Assembly (NCBI GenBank): GCA_009691915.1 | Contig: SIAD01000006.1 | Coordinates: 1-64,000 of the forward strand | DNA: 64,000 bases | Direction of reading: 5' to 3' | Source: Phycisphaerales bacterium | GTDB lineage: Bacteria > Planctomycetota > Phycisphaerae > Phycisphaerales > SM1A02 | Part shown: positions 24,372 through 32,714 of the stretch, piece by piece | Position numbering within the stretch: position 1 is the first letter of the stretch | Layout: each line of letters starts with the position of its first letter | Program-made: the position numbers and the translations under genes | Notes under the pieces: generated by a model | The model's database searches: none | Told to the model about the DNA's origin: nothing | Seen by the model: the letters and a program-made list of their open reading frames with translations, nothing else

Positions 24372-25622
24372 TTGGTGGAACCTATCGCCTTCCGAACCGC
24401 GTCAGTTCTTCGCGCGTGCCACGATGAGTATGCGCGAACCGAGTCCGCGCGGCGGGCGGGTGCGGCGTCGGAGTCAGCGCGCGGTGGGGCGGCAACACGA
24501 ACCAGCGAAGTGCAGTGGATTCCGTGGGGCGAGAGTGCCGAAGTGGTCGGCGCCTATGACTCGGTCGAGACGGAGTACGCGGCGATTCGTGCGGGTGCGG
24601 CCCTGTGTGACCTTCCGCAGCGCGGGACGATCGAGATCACCGGGGCGGGCCGCCTTGATTTCCTCCAGCGGATGCTCACACAGGATGTCAAGGGGTGTGT
24701 TGCCGGAACCACGGCCGAGGCGTTCTGGCTGAACCGCAAGGGGCGCATCGACGCTGATCTTCTACTTGGTGAGCGTGGCGACCGGTTGTTCGTCGACTGC
24801 GCCGAGAGTGTCGTCGCATCCACCGCGTCCGCGCTTGCGGCGTTCGTCTTCTCGGAGGATGTGGTGATCGAGAACGCCACGGCTCGAACCTACCGCCTCG
24901 CGCTCCATGGGCCTCAGGCGATCGACCTTCTCTCGCGAGTCGGCACTGAACCTGAGGCGATCGCTGCGATTTCCGTGCCCAGCGCCTGCGCCGACGCGAC
25001 GCTCGCCTCCCATCGCTGCCTCTTGGTGCGGCGCGATCTCTGCGGCGAGATCGGGATCGAGATCATTGTGGCGAGGGACGCCGCCGCCTCGCTGTGGGGT
25101 GCTCTGCTGAGTGTTCACGACTTGACCGGCGGTGGCCGCCGCCGCGCCAAGCCCTGCGGATGGTTCGCGTTCAACATGGCGAGAATCGAGGGAGGCAGTC
25201 CACTCTTCGAGATTGACTTCGGCACCTCGAGTCTTCCGCACGAGACGGGTCTCATCGCGCGCCGAGTCTCGTTCACGAAGGGGTGCTATCTCGGGCAGGA
25301 GATTGTCGCGCGAATGCAGAGCCTCGGAAAGCCGAAGCAGGTGATCAGAGCGTTTCGGATGGCGGCCGATTCGCTCCCTACGGAGGGAGCACAAGTATTC
25401 CCGAAGGACTCTCTGGGTGAGGCCATCGGACAGGTCACGAGCAGTTCAGCAAGCCCGATGCTCGGCGCCGCATGCATCGGCTTCGCAACGATCCGCTGGG
25501 CCTTCTCCGCCGCAGGCAGTGAAGTGCAGATCGTTGCGGAAGGGGAGCCACGAAAGGCAACCCTCGCGGCCGAACTTGGCGTCCTCGATGGGTCCACTCG
25601 GGGACCGCAGGGGATCGAATGA
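24372..25622 (+). CDS. ygfZ: YgfZ/GcvT-like folate-binding protein
   Basis: A 416-residue aminomethyltransferase-fold protein. KGCYLGQEIVAR is the YgfZ/CAF17 signature that marks the folate-binding repair factor of iron-sulfur enzymes rather than the glycine-cleavage T-protein. Earlier FLQRMLTQDVKG and FWLNRKGRIDADLLL are the N-terminal GcvT-like strands. The start is TTG 24372 or the adjacent GTG 24375; the first about 45 residues are a weakly conserved extension. Its ATGA overlap with the small membrane protein suggests coupling. Confidence 0.88.
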   Translation: MVEPIAFRTASVLRACHDEYARTESARRAGAASESARGGAATRTSEVQWIPWGESAEVVGAYDSVETEYAAIRAGAALCDLPQRGTIEITGAGRLDFLQRMLTQDVKGCVAGTTAEAFWLNRKGRIDADLLLGERGDRLFVDCAESVVASTASALAAFVFSEDVVIENATARTYRLALHGPQAIDLLSRVGTEPEAIAAISVPSACADATLASHRCLLVRRDLCGEIGIEIIVARDAAASLWGALLSVHDLTGGGRRRAKPCGWFAFNMARIEGGSPLFEIDFGTSSLPHETGLIARRVSFTKGCYLGQEIVARMQSLGKPKQVIRAFRMAADSLPTEGAQVFPKDSLGEAIGQVTSSSASPMLGAACIGFATIRWAFSAAGSEVQIVAEGEPRKATLAAELGVLDGSTRGPQGIE

Positions 25623-25810
25623 CCGCTGCTTCAGCACTAGCCGCCATTCTCGTGCAGGGCCCGCCGTCAGTTGAGAGCGCGGCTCAGGCGGAATGGAGTT
25701 TCACGCCGGATGTCCTGCTCTTCATCGCCGCCGCCGTCATGACCGTGGGCGTGATCGCCTTTGGCATCTGGCTGTTCATGCGCGCCGCGCACGAGGAGCG
25801 CCGCGCTTGA
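25619..25810 (+). CDS. Small single-pass membrane protein
   Basis: A 63-residue protein with one strong membrane helix (about 31-53, LLFIAAAVMTVGVIAFGIWL) and a short charged tail (HEERRA). It starts within the ygfZ stop (ATGA), and its own stop overlaps the TTG start of HMG-CoA lyase, so it is read as part of a coupled trio. No family recognised. Confidence 0.6.
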   Translation: MTAASALAAILVQGPPSVESAAQAEWSFTPDVLLFIAAAVMTVGVIAFGIWLFMRAAHEERRA

Positions 25811-26703
25811 CTGGACATACAGAACCCGGTCGCGATCGGCTAGTGCGCGTGACCGAGGTCGGTCCCCGCGATGGGCTTCAGAATGAAGCGGTGCGCGTCC
25901 CGACCGCCGTCAAAGTGGAGTTCATCAACCGCCTGGCAGCCGCGGGCTTCCCCGAGATCGAAGCCACAAGTTTTGTCAGCGCCAAGTGGGTCCCCCAACT
26001 GGGAGATGCCGCCGAAGTCATGCGCACGGTCGCTCGCCGAGCGGGCACGATCTTCAGCGCACTCGTTCCCAACGAACGGGGGCTCGACGCGGCACTTGAG
26101 TCGCGCGTCGACAAGGTGGCTGTGTTCACTTCCGCGTCGGAGTCGTTCAGTCAGCGAAACACCAACGGCTCCATCGACGAAGTGCTGGCGCGTCTTGCCG
26201 GGGTCGTCGCGCGCGCGCGCGCCGTAGGACTTCCCGTCCGTGGATACATCTCGTGCGTCGTTCGCTGCCCATTCGAAGGGGCGATCGAGCCCTCGAAAGT
26301 CCGCGAGGTGGCGCAGCGGCTGCTCGCTATGGGGTGTCCAGAGATCGACCTCGGCGACACGATTGGCGCGGCCGAACCGGACGACATCTCCCGTCTCTAC
26401 GAGTCCCTTGGGGGCGTGGTCGCCCCCCACGAGTCGACCCTACACCTCCATGACACACGCCACCGCGCCTCAGCGTGTGTCGAGCGCGCGCTCACACTCG
26501 GCGTTCGGTCGTTTGACTCGAGCACCGCAGGACTGGGAGGCTGCCCGTTTGCGCCCGGTGCACCCGGCAACCTCGCCTCCGAGGCGCTGGTGAAAACCAT
26601 CGAGGGCGCAGGATTCGATGCGGGAATCGATACCGCCGCGCTCGCCGCCGCCGCTCAGTGGATTCGCCACGAACTCGGGGCACTGCGCGGCGCCAGCGAG
26701 TAG
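25807..26703 (+). CDS. Hydroxymethylglutaryl-CoA lyase
   Basis: A 298-residue HMGL-like TIM barrel enzyme that would cleave HMG-CoA to acetyl-CoA and acetoacetate in leucine degradation. EVGPRDGLQNE is the family N-terminal signature with the metal/substrate residues; FVSAKWVPQL and the DLGDTIGA strand with HLHDTR follow, and GLGGCPFAPGAPGN carries the catalytic-loop Cys. The start is TTG 25807 (overlapping the small membrane protein stop as TTGA) or GTG 25843. The end overlaps the convergent phosphoesterase by 49 bases. No other leucine-pathway genes are adjacent. Confidence 0.92.
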   Translation: MTGHTEPGRDRLVRVTEVGPRDGLQNEAVRVPTAVKVEFINRLAAAGFPEIEATSFVSAKWVPQLGDAAEVMRTVARRAGTIFSALVPNERGLDAALESRVDKVAVFTSASESFSQRNTNGSIDEVLARLAGVVARARAVGLPVRGYISCVVRCPFEGAIEPSKVREVAQRLLAMGCPEIDLGDTIGAAEPDDISRLYESLGGVVAPHESTLHLHDTRHRASACVERALTLGVRSFDSSTAGLGGCPFAPGAPGNLASEALVKTIEGAGFDAGIDTAALAAAAQWIRHELGALRGASE

Positions 26704-27485
26704 CGACCACTCCTCACGGAGATCCGGCGGAGCTCGATCTCGCTTCCTTCGCTCGTCGAAGTCACAATCGCCGCGGCCGGACGCGACGGGAATCCGAACG
26801 AGCCTGTATTGAGGATGACGCGTCGGGATGCGTCGCCCACCGCGCCGATCTTCCACGCGCCCGCGCGGTGCGAGTGCCCACAGACTACGAAACGGGTGGC
26901 CGGCGAGTAGCGCTGGGCAAACCGAGCGGCGTCGCACGGGTACTCACGCCACCATCTAAGCACGCTCAGCACGCGCATGGGCTGGGTGCCTATGGCCAAG
27001 AGCGCCGTCGGCTCTTCGAGCGAGCGCTCGTCGGACCACTGAACCATCGCTGCGTCATTGGCCGAGCGCACCGCCCCCGCAACGGTCTTTGGATACTGCT
27101 CGGCGGCCGACCTGAACACTCGGTTCATTTCCGCGGAGGCGGGGACCCACGGCAGCATCCGTTCGCTGAACGCATGCCCGTGCGTGACGAGTACCGCTCC
27201 GGACTCGAGTTCGACATGGGTCAGGGGCGACAGTCCGACATCGTGGTTGCCACAGACGGTGAGGAGCTGAACTCCCTTTCGCTCGGCCATCGACTCGAGT
27301 TCCCTGTACAGCTCGAGCGCGCGATCCTTCAGCCTCGGCTGATGGATATCGGCTGTGTCCCCGTTCAAAATGACGCAATCTGCAGCCTCCAGGAGTGGTT
27401 CAAGCGTGCGTGCGCTGCGCGCGAGGCGGCTCAGAGGAAAGTCGGGAAGCCCAAGATGGATGTCGGACAGGATGAGAGTTCGCAT
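26655..27485 (-). CDS. Calcineurin-like metallophosphoesterase
   Basis: A 276-residue phosphoesterase. Metal-binding motifs are in order: SDIHLG (7-12), NGDTAD (41-46), CGNHDVG (78-84), THGH (about 101-104) and CGHSHRAG. GNHD and GHSH are the classic dinuclear metal sites. It is soluble with no signal. The catalytic target is unknown. Its 3' end overlaps HMG-CoA lyase on the other strand. Confidence 0.9.
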   Translation of the reverse strand: MRTLILSDIHLGLPDFPLSRLARSARTLEPLLEAADCVILNGDTADIHQPRLKDRALELYRELESMAERKGVQLLTVCGNHDVGLSPLTHVELESGAVLVTHGHAFSERMLPWVPASAEMNRVFRSAAEQYPKTVAGAVRSANDAAMVQWSDERSLEEPTALLAIGTQPMRVLSVLRWWREYPCDAARFAQRYSPATRFVVCGHSHRAGAWKIGAVGDASRRVILNTGSFGFPSRPAAAIVTSTSEGSEIELRRISVRSGRYSLAPRSAPSSWRIH

Positions 27486-27549
27486 CAGGGGCCGTGCCGT
27501 TGGCGACGATCGTGTAGCCTAATCGGCTCGCCGCTCTCGGATGTTCCGA

Positions 27550-27568
27550 GGGCCCCCTTCGGGGGTCC
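27550..27568 (+). promoter_or_regulatory. Hairpin in the rpsR leader
   Basis: GGGCCCCC (27550-27557) pairs with 27561-27568 across a 3-base loop, 35 bases before the rpsR start, with one G-T wobble. It could be a terminator for an upstream transcript, or an attenuator or leader element of rpsR. There is no T-tract. Confidence 0.4.
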
Positions 27569-27602
27569 AGGGCGAACGACTCGATTCGAAAGACAGCACC
27601 AC

Positions 27603-27839
27603 ATGACCCAGTTCCAAGCGCCTCCCCCTCCGACCATCCGCCGCCAGAAGGACGCCAAGGGGCGATCGTTCATCGATTACAAGCAGGTCGAGGAGTTGAG
27701 ACGCGCAATGACCCAGAACGGCAAACTCCTGTCGCGTCGACGACTGGATCTATCGGCGGGTGATCAGTCGATGGTCGCGCAGGCGATCAAGCGGGCGCGC
27801 TTCCTCGCGCTCCTTCCATTCACCAACGCGGCAACCTGA
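27603..27839 (+). CDS. rpsR: 30S ribosomal protein bS18
   Basis: A 78-residue bS18. The diagnostic SFIDYKQVEELRRA, then LLSRRRLD, and KRARFLALLPF at the C-terminus, are intact. It stands alone, without rpsF, ssb or rplI. The N-terminus lacks the zinc-binding cysteines of some S18 forms. The last 20 bases overlap the convergent TPR gene. Confidence 0.96.
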   Translation: MTQFQAPPPPTIRRQKDAKGRSFIDYKQVEELRRAMTQNGKLLSRRRLDLSAGDQSMVAQAIKRARFLALLPFTNAAT

Positions 27840-29226
27840 TCGCACCCGCGATCGACGCCAGAGTCCGCGCATACTGGCGCAGCCTGGCAGTCACCCGCAG
27901 TACGAAGACCTTCACGCGAAGTTTGCGGAGTCCCTCGTCATGAGGCGAGTGGCCGATCCCACGGCGCAGCGCGGCCGTGGCGCGCCGAAGATCGCGCTGG
28001 GTTCCATTCCGAAGTGCGTCGAGGGCGATGTTGTGGAGCGTGTCGGGGCAGTGTCGATCAATGAGCAGTGCACGGCGCGCAGCGCGTCGGCCACCGAGGC
28101 GATCACCGCTCTCGAAGAGCGCGCGGGAGAGGCGCTTCCAGTGCCGCTGGTCGTCGGCAGCCAGGGCGACGGCAGCGCGCATCAGTTTGACGGCAATGAT
28201 CGGCGTGCCGCAATCGAGTGCGGCCCCCGCCGCGCCGTAGGCAACACTCGCATCCGAGATAATCAGGCCGGTCTGGGCCGCCGGGCTGCGTCCGAACAGG
28301 TCCTCGAGCTGCCTGCGCGCGTCTGAATGCATTCCAAGGCGCGACAGCACCTCGACCAGTCGCAGCCGCACCGGGAGATCCCGCATCCCCAGCGACACAA
28401 CGAGCGTGTACGCCGCGCGCGCCTCATCGAGCCTGCCCGCACGCAGCGCGAGGTCGCCTAGCCGCACATGGGCGAGTGGATTGGCCGGTTCAAGTTCGAT
28501 GATGTGGCGATACTTTTCTTCCGCTTCGTCGGGTCGCCCGAGCGCCTCAAGCGCGGTTCCCAACGCGAGCATCGTGGGGGCATCTCCGGGCTGCTCGCGG
28601 AAGGCTTGAAGCAGCACTTGGTGCGCGCCCTCTGGCTGGCGCGCGCGCAGCATCACGATGCCGAGCCTTGTCTTGACGGTGGAGAGTTTCGGATTCTGCG
28701 CGATCGACTCGCGATAGCACCAGATCGCGCGGTCGAACTTTCCCCGATTAGCGAGGACGGTCGCCATCTCGGCTAGGCAGAGGGGCATCTCGGGTAGATA
28801 CTGCTGCGCCAGAAAGTAGACCGACTCCGCCTCTTCGTGGCGGCCAAGCATCCCCAGCGCCATGATGCGCAGGGAGTAGGCAGGCTCCAGCTTCGAGTCG
28901 ATCCGCACGGCGTGCTCGCAGTGCTTGACGCATGCCTCGAGCTTGCCCAGGCGGATCGACCCCTGCGCTGCTCCGATGCTGGCGTGCGCGTGATTCGGAA
29001 CGAGTTCCAGCGCACGCTCGTAGGATGCCATCGCTTCGGCGTGACGACCTAGTGCGTCAAGGGTGACCGCAAGATTGTGATGCCAATCGCCCCGCTCGGG
29101 GTCGGTCGCAAGTGCGCGACGGATCTCCATTGCTGCTTCTTCAAGCTTGCCAGATTGGAAGAGACCGCGAGCGCGGTCGACCCGTGCTTGCGCGGCATTC
29201 CATTCGGCAGGTTCGTCGTGCGCCAT
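27820..29226 (-). CDS. TPR-repeat protein
   Basis: A 468-residue protein with about eight tetratricopeptide repeats in the first 300 residues (for example ALATDPERGDWHHNLAVTLD, YERALELVPNHAHASIG, RHIIELEPANPLAHVRLG). The C-terminal part is Arg-rich and basic (RRATAALRRGIGHSP). No signal peptide is seen, so it is probably a cytoplasmic scaffold. Partner unknown. Confidence 0.85.
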   Translation of the reverse strand: MAHDEPAEWNAAQARVDRARGLFQSGKLEEAAMEIRRALATDPERGDWHHNLAVTLDALGRHAEAMASYERALELVPNHAHASIGAAQGSIRLGKLEACVKHCEHAVRIDSKLEPAYSLRIMALGMLGRHEEAESVYFLAQQYLPEMPLCLAEMATVLANRGKFDRAIWCYRESIAQNPKLSTVKTRLGIVMLRARQPEGAHQVLLQAFREQPGDAPTMLALGTALEALGRPDEAEEKYRHIIELEPANPLAHVRLGDLALRAGRLDEARAAYTLVVSLGMRDLPVRLRLVEVLSRLGMHSDARRQLEDLFGRSPAAQTGLIISDASVAYGAAGAALDCGTPIIAVKLMRAAVALAADDQRHWKRLSRALFESGDRLGGRRAARRALLIDRHCPDTLHNIALDALRNGTQRDLRRATAALRRGIGHSPHDEGLRKLRVKVFVLRVTARLRQYARTLASIAGAIRLPRW

Positions 29227-29300
29227 TGGGAGTCAAATCCTAGTATGCCTCGTCGGGAGAGTACGGTGGCAGAACCAGCATGGTTTTCCCTTTTTTCGAC

Positions 29301-30320
29301 TCAGTAGACCTCAAGCATGCACCTATGGGTCGGGCGGACGCGGCGCTTGATCTGCTCCGTGGTCCACGAGTGAGGATCGACCCCGGCGATCTCATTCCCG
29401 AGGGTCAGGTACCCGTCAGCCAGTCCGCCCTTGGCGAGCGCATGGAATACGCCAACCTGCATTCCAGCGAGGCCGCAGACATAGATGAGCGTGCCCGTCG
29501 AGCGCAGGAGCGGCGCAAACTCTTCGAGCCTCGACTCGAAGTAGTGGTGCGCGTGCGGACCTAGACCCGGAGTCGCCAGAGCTTCGCGGCTGATGACCCG
29601 GTGGTAGGTGAAGTTCGGGTGGGCGGCCTCGAGGGAACGGATCCATTCGTCATAAAGCAGATCGGTGTTGTAGGGCGCCCCCATCACAAGATGGATCCGT
29701 TTCCGGCAGGGGCCGCGCCACGCGGCACGCCACTTGGATCCCTCCGGAGGACCGATGAGCAGTTCATGGAGCATCCCTCGGAAAGGCGCGATTCCGGTAC
29801 CGGTTGCAAAGAAAAGGTAGTCGTGCGCGGAGTGATCGACGGGAAGGACGAAGCGTTTGCCGTTGGGGCCGGAGACCTGAATGGGCGCCCCGAGAGGCTG
29901 GTCGCATAGGAAATTGCTGCAGACCCCGAGAAGCAGGGGATGGCCGTCACCGCGCGTCGGGTTGTAATCGTCAGGTCCCTCTTCAATGGTCCGCTTGCAG
30001 GTCGTCGAGATGATGCACCCGTTGCCGTCTTCTCCGTACGAGGGGCTAGCGATGGAATAGAGGCGGACCTTGTGGGGGCGGCCCTTCGGATCGTGGCCAG
30101 GGACGATGACACCGAACGACTGCCCAGCTAGGAATGTCCCCGCGAGCGGCGTCCCCGCGAGATCGACCGCGATGTGCCGCACGAAACTCGCTGACTTGCC
30201 CCTCATGCAGGAGCCGCTGGAGTGAATTCGCGCGACGACCGGAGACCCGGGGAGGACGATGTGCATCTTCGCCGGTGGAAGGCGCGGATCGTTCGGGTGC
30301 TCAACCATCAAGGCTGGCAT
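29301..30320 (-). CDS. Plant-type ferredoxin-NADP+ reductase
   Basis: A 339-residue FAD enzyme. RLYSIAS (86-92) is the FAD-binding RxYS motif, GVCSNFLCD (132-140) the plant-FNR C-S-N loop, ATGTGIAPFRGM (172-183) the NADP-binding site, and VCGLAGMQ near the end. The protein ends in EVY, with the C-terminal Tyr that stacks on FAD in plant-type FNRs. It transfers electrons between ferredoxin and NADP(H). ATG 30320 is preferred; ATG 30308 is possible. A much longer upstream frame is rejected as non-coding. Confidence 0.93.
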   Translation of the reverse strand: MPALMVEHPNDPRLPPAKMHIVLPGSPVVARIHSSGSCMRGKSASFVRHIAVDLAGTPLAGTFLAGQSFGVIVPGHDPKGRPHKVRLYSIASPSYGEDGNGCIISTTCKRTIEEGPDDYNPTRGDGHPLLLGVCSNFLCDQPLGAPIQVSGPNGKRFVLPVDHSAHDYLFFATGTGIAPFRGMLHELLIGPPEGSKWRAAWRGPCRKRIHLVMGAPYNTDLLYDEWIRSLEAAHPNFTYHRVISREALATPGLGPHAHHYFESRLEEFAPLLRSTGTLIYVCGLAGMQVGVFHALAKGGLADGYLTLGNEIAGVDPHSWTTEQIKRRVRPTHRCMLEVY

Positions 30321-30494
30321 CCTAATCCCGCATCGGCGACCCAGAGCAGGGTGCGAAAAGTCGCCCCCGCGGCTCCCGGGAGCCGACAAGAGTATGGCCG
30401 ATGCGCGCGGAGCGCAGCGGTTCTGCCGCGCGGATATGCGGTGAATTCGCGTGCGCCAGGTGGTGGTAGTTACGCCGCGGTCAAGGAGGATCGC

Positions 30495-31853
30495 ATGGAT
30501 CGTTTTGTCATCACGGGCGGGCAGAGGCTGTCGGGACGGATACGGGTTGAAGGCGCCAAGAACGCAGCGCTTCCGCTCATGGCGACATCGCTCCTCACAG
30601 ATGAGGAAGTGACGCTTACCAATGTGGCGAGCCTCCGGGACATCAAGAGCATGCGCGATCTTCTTGAGAAGCTCGGGGTGAAGTCGCACATCGGCGACGA
30701 CCGCGTCGTGATGCAGACCGTCGATCCCAACGCGATCGAGGCGCCCTACGACCAGGTGCGGGTCATGCGGGCGTCGATCTGCGTGCTGGGCCCGATGCTC
30801 GCGCGTCGCAGGAAGGCGACGGTCTCGATGCCCGGTGGGTGCGCATTCGGCGACCGGCCCGTCGATCTCCATCTACGCGGCCTTGAAAGGCTCGGCGCGA
30901 AGATTGAACTGCGCAATGGCTACATCACGGCGACCGCCGACCGGTTGAAGGGGGCCACGGTGTTCCTCGGCGGCCCGTTCGGATCGACCGTGCTCGGAAC
31001 CGCGAATGTCATGAGCGCTGCCACGCTTGCCCTAGGCCGGACGGTCATCGAGTGCGCGGCCTGTGAGCCCGAGATTGTCGACCTCGCGAATCTGCTCAGC
31101 TCGATGGGAGCAAAAATTCGCGGCGCCGGCGGGCCACGCATCATCATCGAGGGGGTCGAGGATCTCCATGGGACGAGCCATCGCGTGATGCCTGACCGGA
31201 TCGTGGCTGCGACCTACGCCATCGCCGCCGCCATCACCAATGGCGAAATCGTGATCGATGACTTCCCGCTGGACTCGCTGCTGGCGGTCGTTGACCGGCT
31301 GGCCCTCATCGGCGTGCATGTCCACAAGGTCACGCCCGACGCCGACGATGCCTGCTGCACTGTGCGCGTCACCAGCGAACGGATTCTCAGGCCGACCGTC
31401 ATTACGACGCAGCCCCATCCCGGATTCCCCACCGACCTGCAGGCGCAGTTCATGGCACTCTTGTGCAACGCGGTCGGCAATTCCGTAATCACCGAGAAGA
31501 TTTATCCGGAGCGGTTCATGCATGTGGCCGAACTGTCACGCATGGGAGCCCAACTCCTTCGCCACGGCCCAACCGTCGTCGTCTCCGGCGGCGGGCGATT
31601 GGTCGGCGCCGAAGTAATGGCCAGCGACCTGCGCGCCAGCGCCAGCCTGGTGCTCGCGGGTCTCGCCGCCGAAGGTGAGACGATCGTCAATCGCGTCTAC
31701 CACCTCGACCGCGGCTACCAGCGGATGGAAGAGGTCCTTCGGCAACTTGGTGCGAAAATCGAACGAGTCAGCGACAAGCCGGCCGAGGCGTCAGAGGCGC
31801 GTGGCGCGGGAATGCGCGTGGGCGTGCCGAATTCCATGCAAGAGGAGGGCTGA
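30495..31853 (+). CDS. murA: UDP-N-acetylglucosamine 1-carboxyvinyltransferase
   Basis: A 452-residue MurA, first committed step of peptidoglycan synthesis. Lys22-Asn23 (EGAKNAAL) and the catalytic Cys116 in PGGCAFGDRP are present, so the fosfomycin-target Cys is intact. ATG 30495 follows a near-ideal AAGGAGGA. The final 63 bases overlap the convergent SpoU gene. Confidence 0.98.
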   Translation: MDRFVITGGQRLSGRIRVEGAKNAALPLMATSLLTDEEVTLTNVASLRDIKSMRDLLEKLGVKSHIGDDRVVMQTVDPNAIEAPYDQVRVMRASICVLGPMLARRRKATVSMPGGCAFGDRPVDLHLRGLERLGAKIELRNGYITATADRLKGATVFLGGPFGSTVLGTANVMSAATLALGRTVIECAACEPEIVDLANLLSSMGAKIRGAGGPRIIIEGVEDLHGTSHRVMPDRIVAATYAIAAAITNGEIVIDDFPLDSLLAVVDRLALIGVHVHKVTPDADDACCTVRVTSERILRPTVITTQPHPGFPTDLQAQFMALLCNAVGNSVITEKIYPERFMHVAELSRMGAQLLRHGPTVVVSGGGRLVGAEVMASDLRASASLVLAGLAAEGETIVNRVYHLDRGYQRMEEVLRQLGAKIERVSDKPAEASEARGAGMRVGVPNSMQEEG

Positions 31854-32714
31854 CGCCACCGCGACATTGAGGCTCGGTCGGTCGTCGGATTCGACGAGTC
31901 CGCCTGGTGGGCGCATCGGAATCGCGGTGACGAGGTCGCATTGAGAGAGCGTCGCGTTGGAGACACCCGATCCCTCCGCACCCAGGACAATCGCCACTCG
32001 TTTGCAGCGCGCAAAGGCGGGGCAGTCCTCGAGGCGTTCCATGGGGACCGAGTGTGGCGTGTCTTCGCCGGCGACGATGGCGAAGCCGAACTCGGTGCGA
32101 AGCCTGGCGAGATCTTGAGGGAGGTCCTCGGAGACGGCCCACGGGACACTGAACACTCGGCCCGCCGAGATCCTGATCGTCTTGCGATGAAGGGGGTCGG
32201 ATGAACCTTCGGCGAGCAGCACTCCACAATGTCCGAGGCTCCCGGCGTTTCGGAAGATCGCGCCAATGTTGTCGGTCAGGACGACGCCGACGGGAATGAT
32301 GAGGTGGTCGCACTCGCCGAGCGCGCGCACGAGGAGATCGAGGCTCGACCGCTCTGGCCTGACCCCAAGCGCCAGCGCTCCCTTGTGCATTCGGTAGCCG
32401 GCGATTTCAGTGAGCACCGACTCCGGGGCAAGATAGATGGGGACTTCGCCCAGCTGCGAGGCGAGTGCTCCGTCCAGCGGATCCCGCAGGGTCCGGAAGA
32501 TCTCCGGGGTCGTCAGGAGTGAGTGAATCGTGACGCGCGGGACCATCGCCACTACATCGGTCTGCATTCGAAGCGCGTACAGGAATCGTCGGACCACTCG
32601 GGGGCTCTCGACGCAGAACAACCCGTCACGGCCGCGCAAGTCGGCGTCACGGACATTGCGAAACGACTCGATTCGCGGATCACTGGGATCGTCGACCGCC
32701 GTCGGCGTCGTCAT
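31791..32714 (-). CDS. SpoU/TrmH-family RNA 2'-O-methyltransferase
   Basis: A 307-residue SPOUT methylase. The knotted C-terminal domain shows LTDNIGAIFRNA (motif 1, N..A..R.A), VLGAEGSGV (motif 2) and SLNVAVASALLL (motif 3). It modifies tRNA or rRNA ribose with SAM; the exact site is unknown. ATG 32714 overlaps the MCE gene stop (ATGA), so it is co-translated with that gene. Confidence 0.92.
   Translation of the reverse strand: MTTPTAVDDPSDPRIESFRNVRDADLRGRDGLFCVESPRVVRRFLYALRMQTDVVAMVPRVTIHSLLTTPEIFRTLRDPLDGALASQLGEVPIYLAPESVLTEIAGYRMHKGALALGVRPERSSLDLLVRALGECDHLIIPVGVVLTDNIGAIFRNAGSLGHCGVLLAEGSSDPLHRKTIRISAGRVFSVPWAVSEDLPQDLARLRTEFGFAIVAGEDTPHSVPMERLEDCPAFARCKRVAIVLGAEGSGVSNATLSQCDLVTAIPMRPPGGLVESDDRPSLNVAVASALLLHGIRHAHAHSRATRL

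Noticed and set aside
30321-30872. N-terminal extension of the ferredoxin-NADP reductase
   Set aside because: The extra residues are antisense to the murA 5' end and have non-coding composition; the FNR family begins near ATG 30320.
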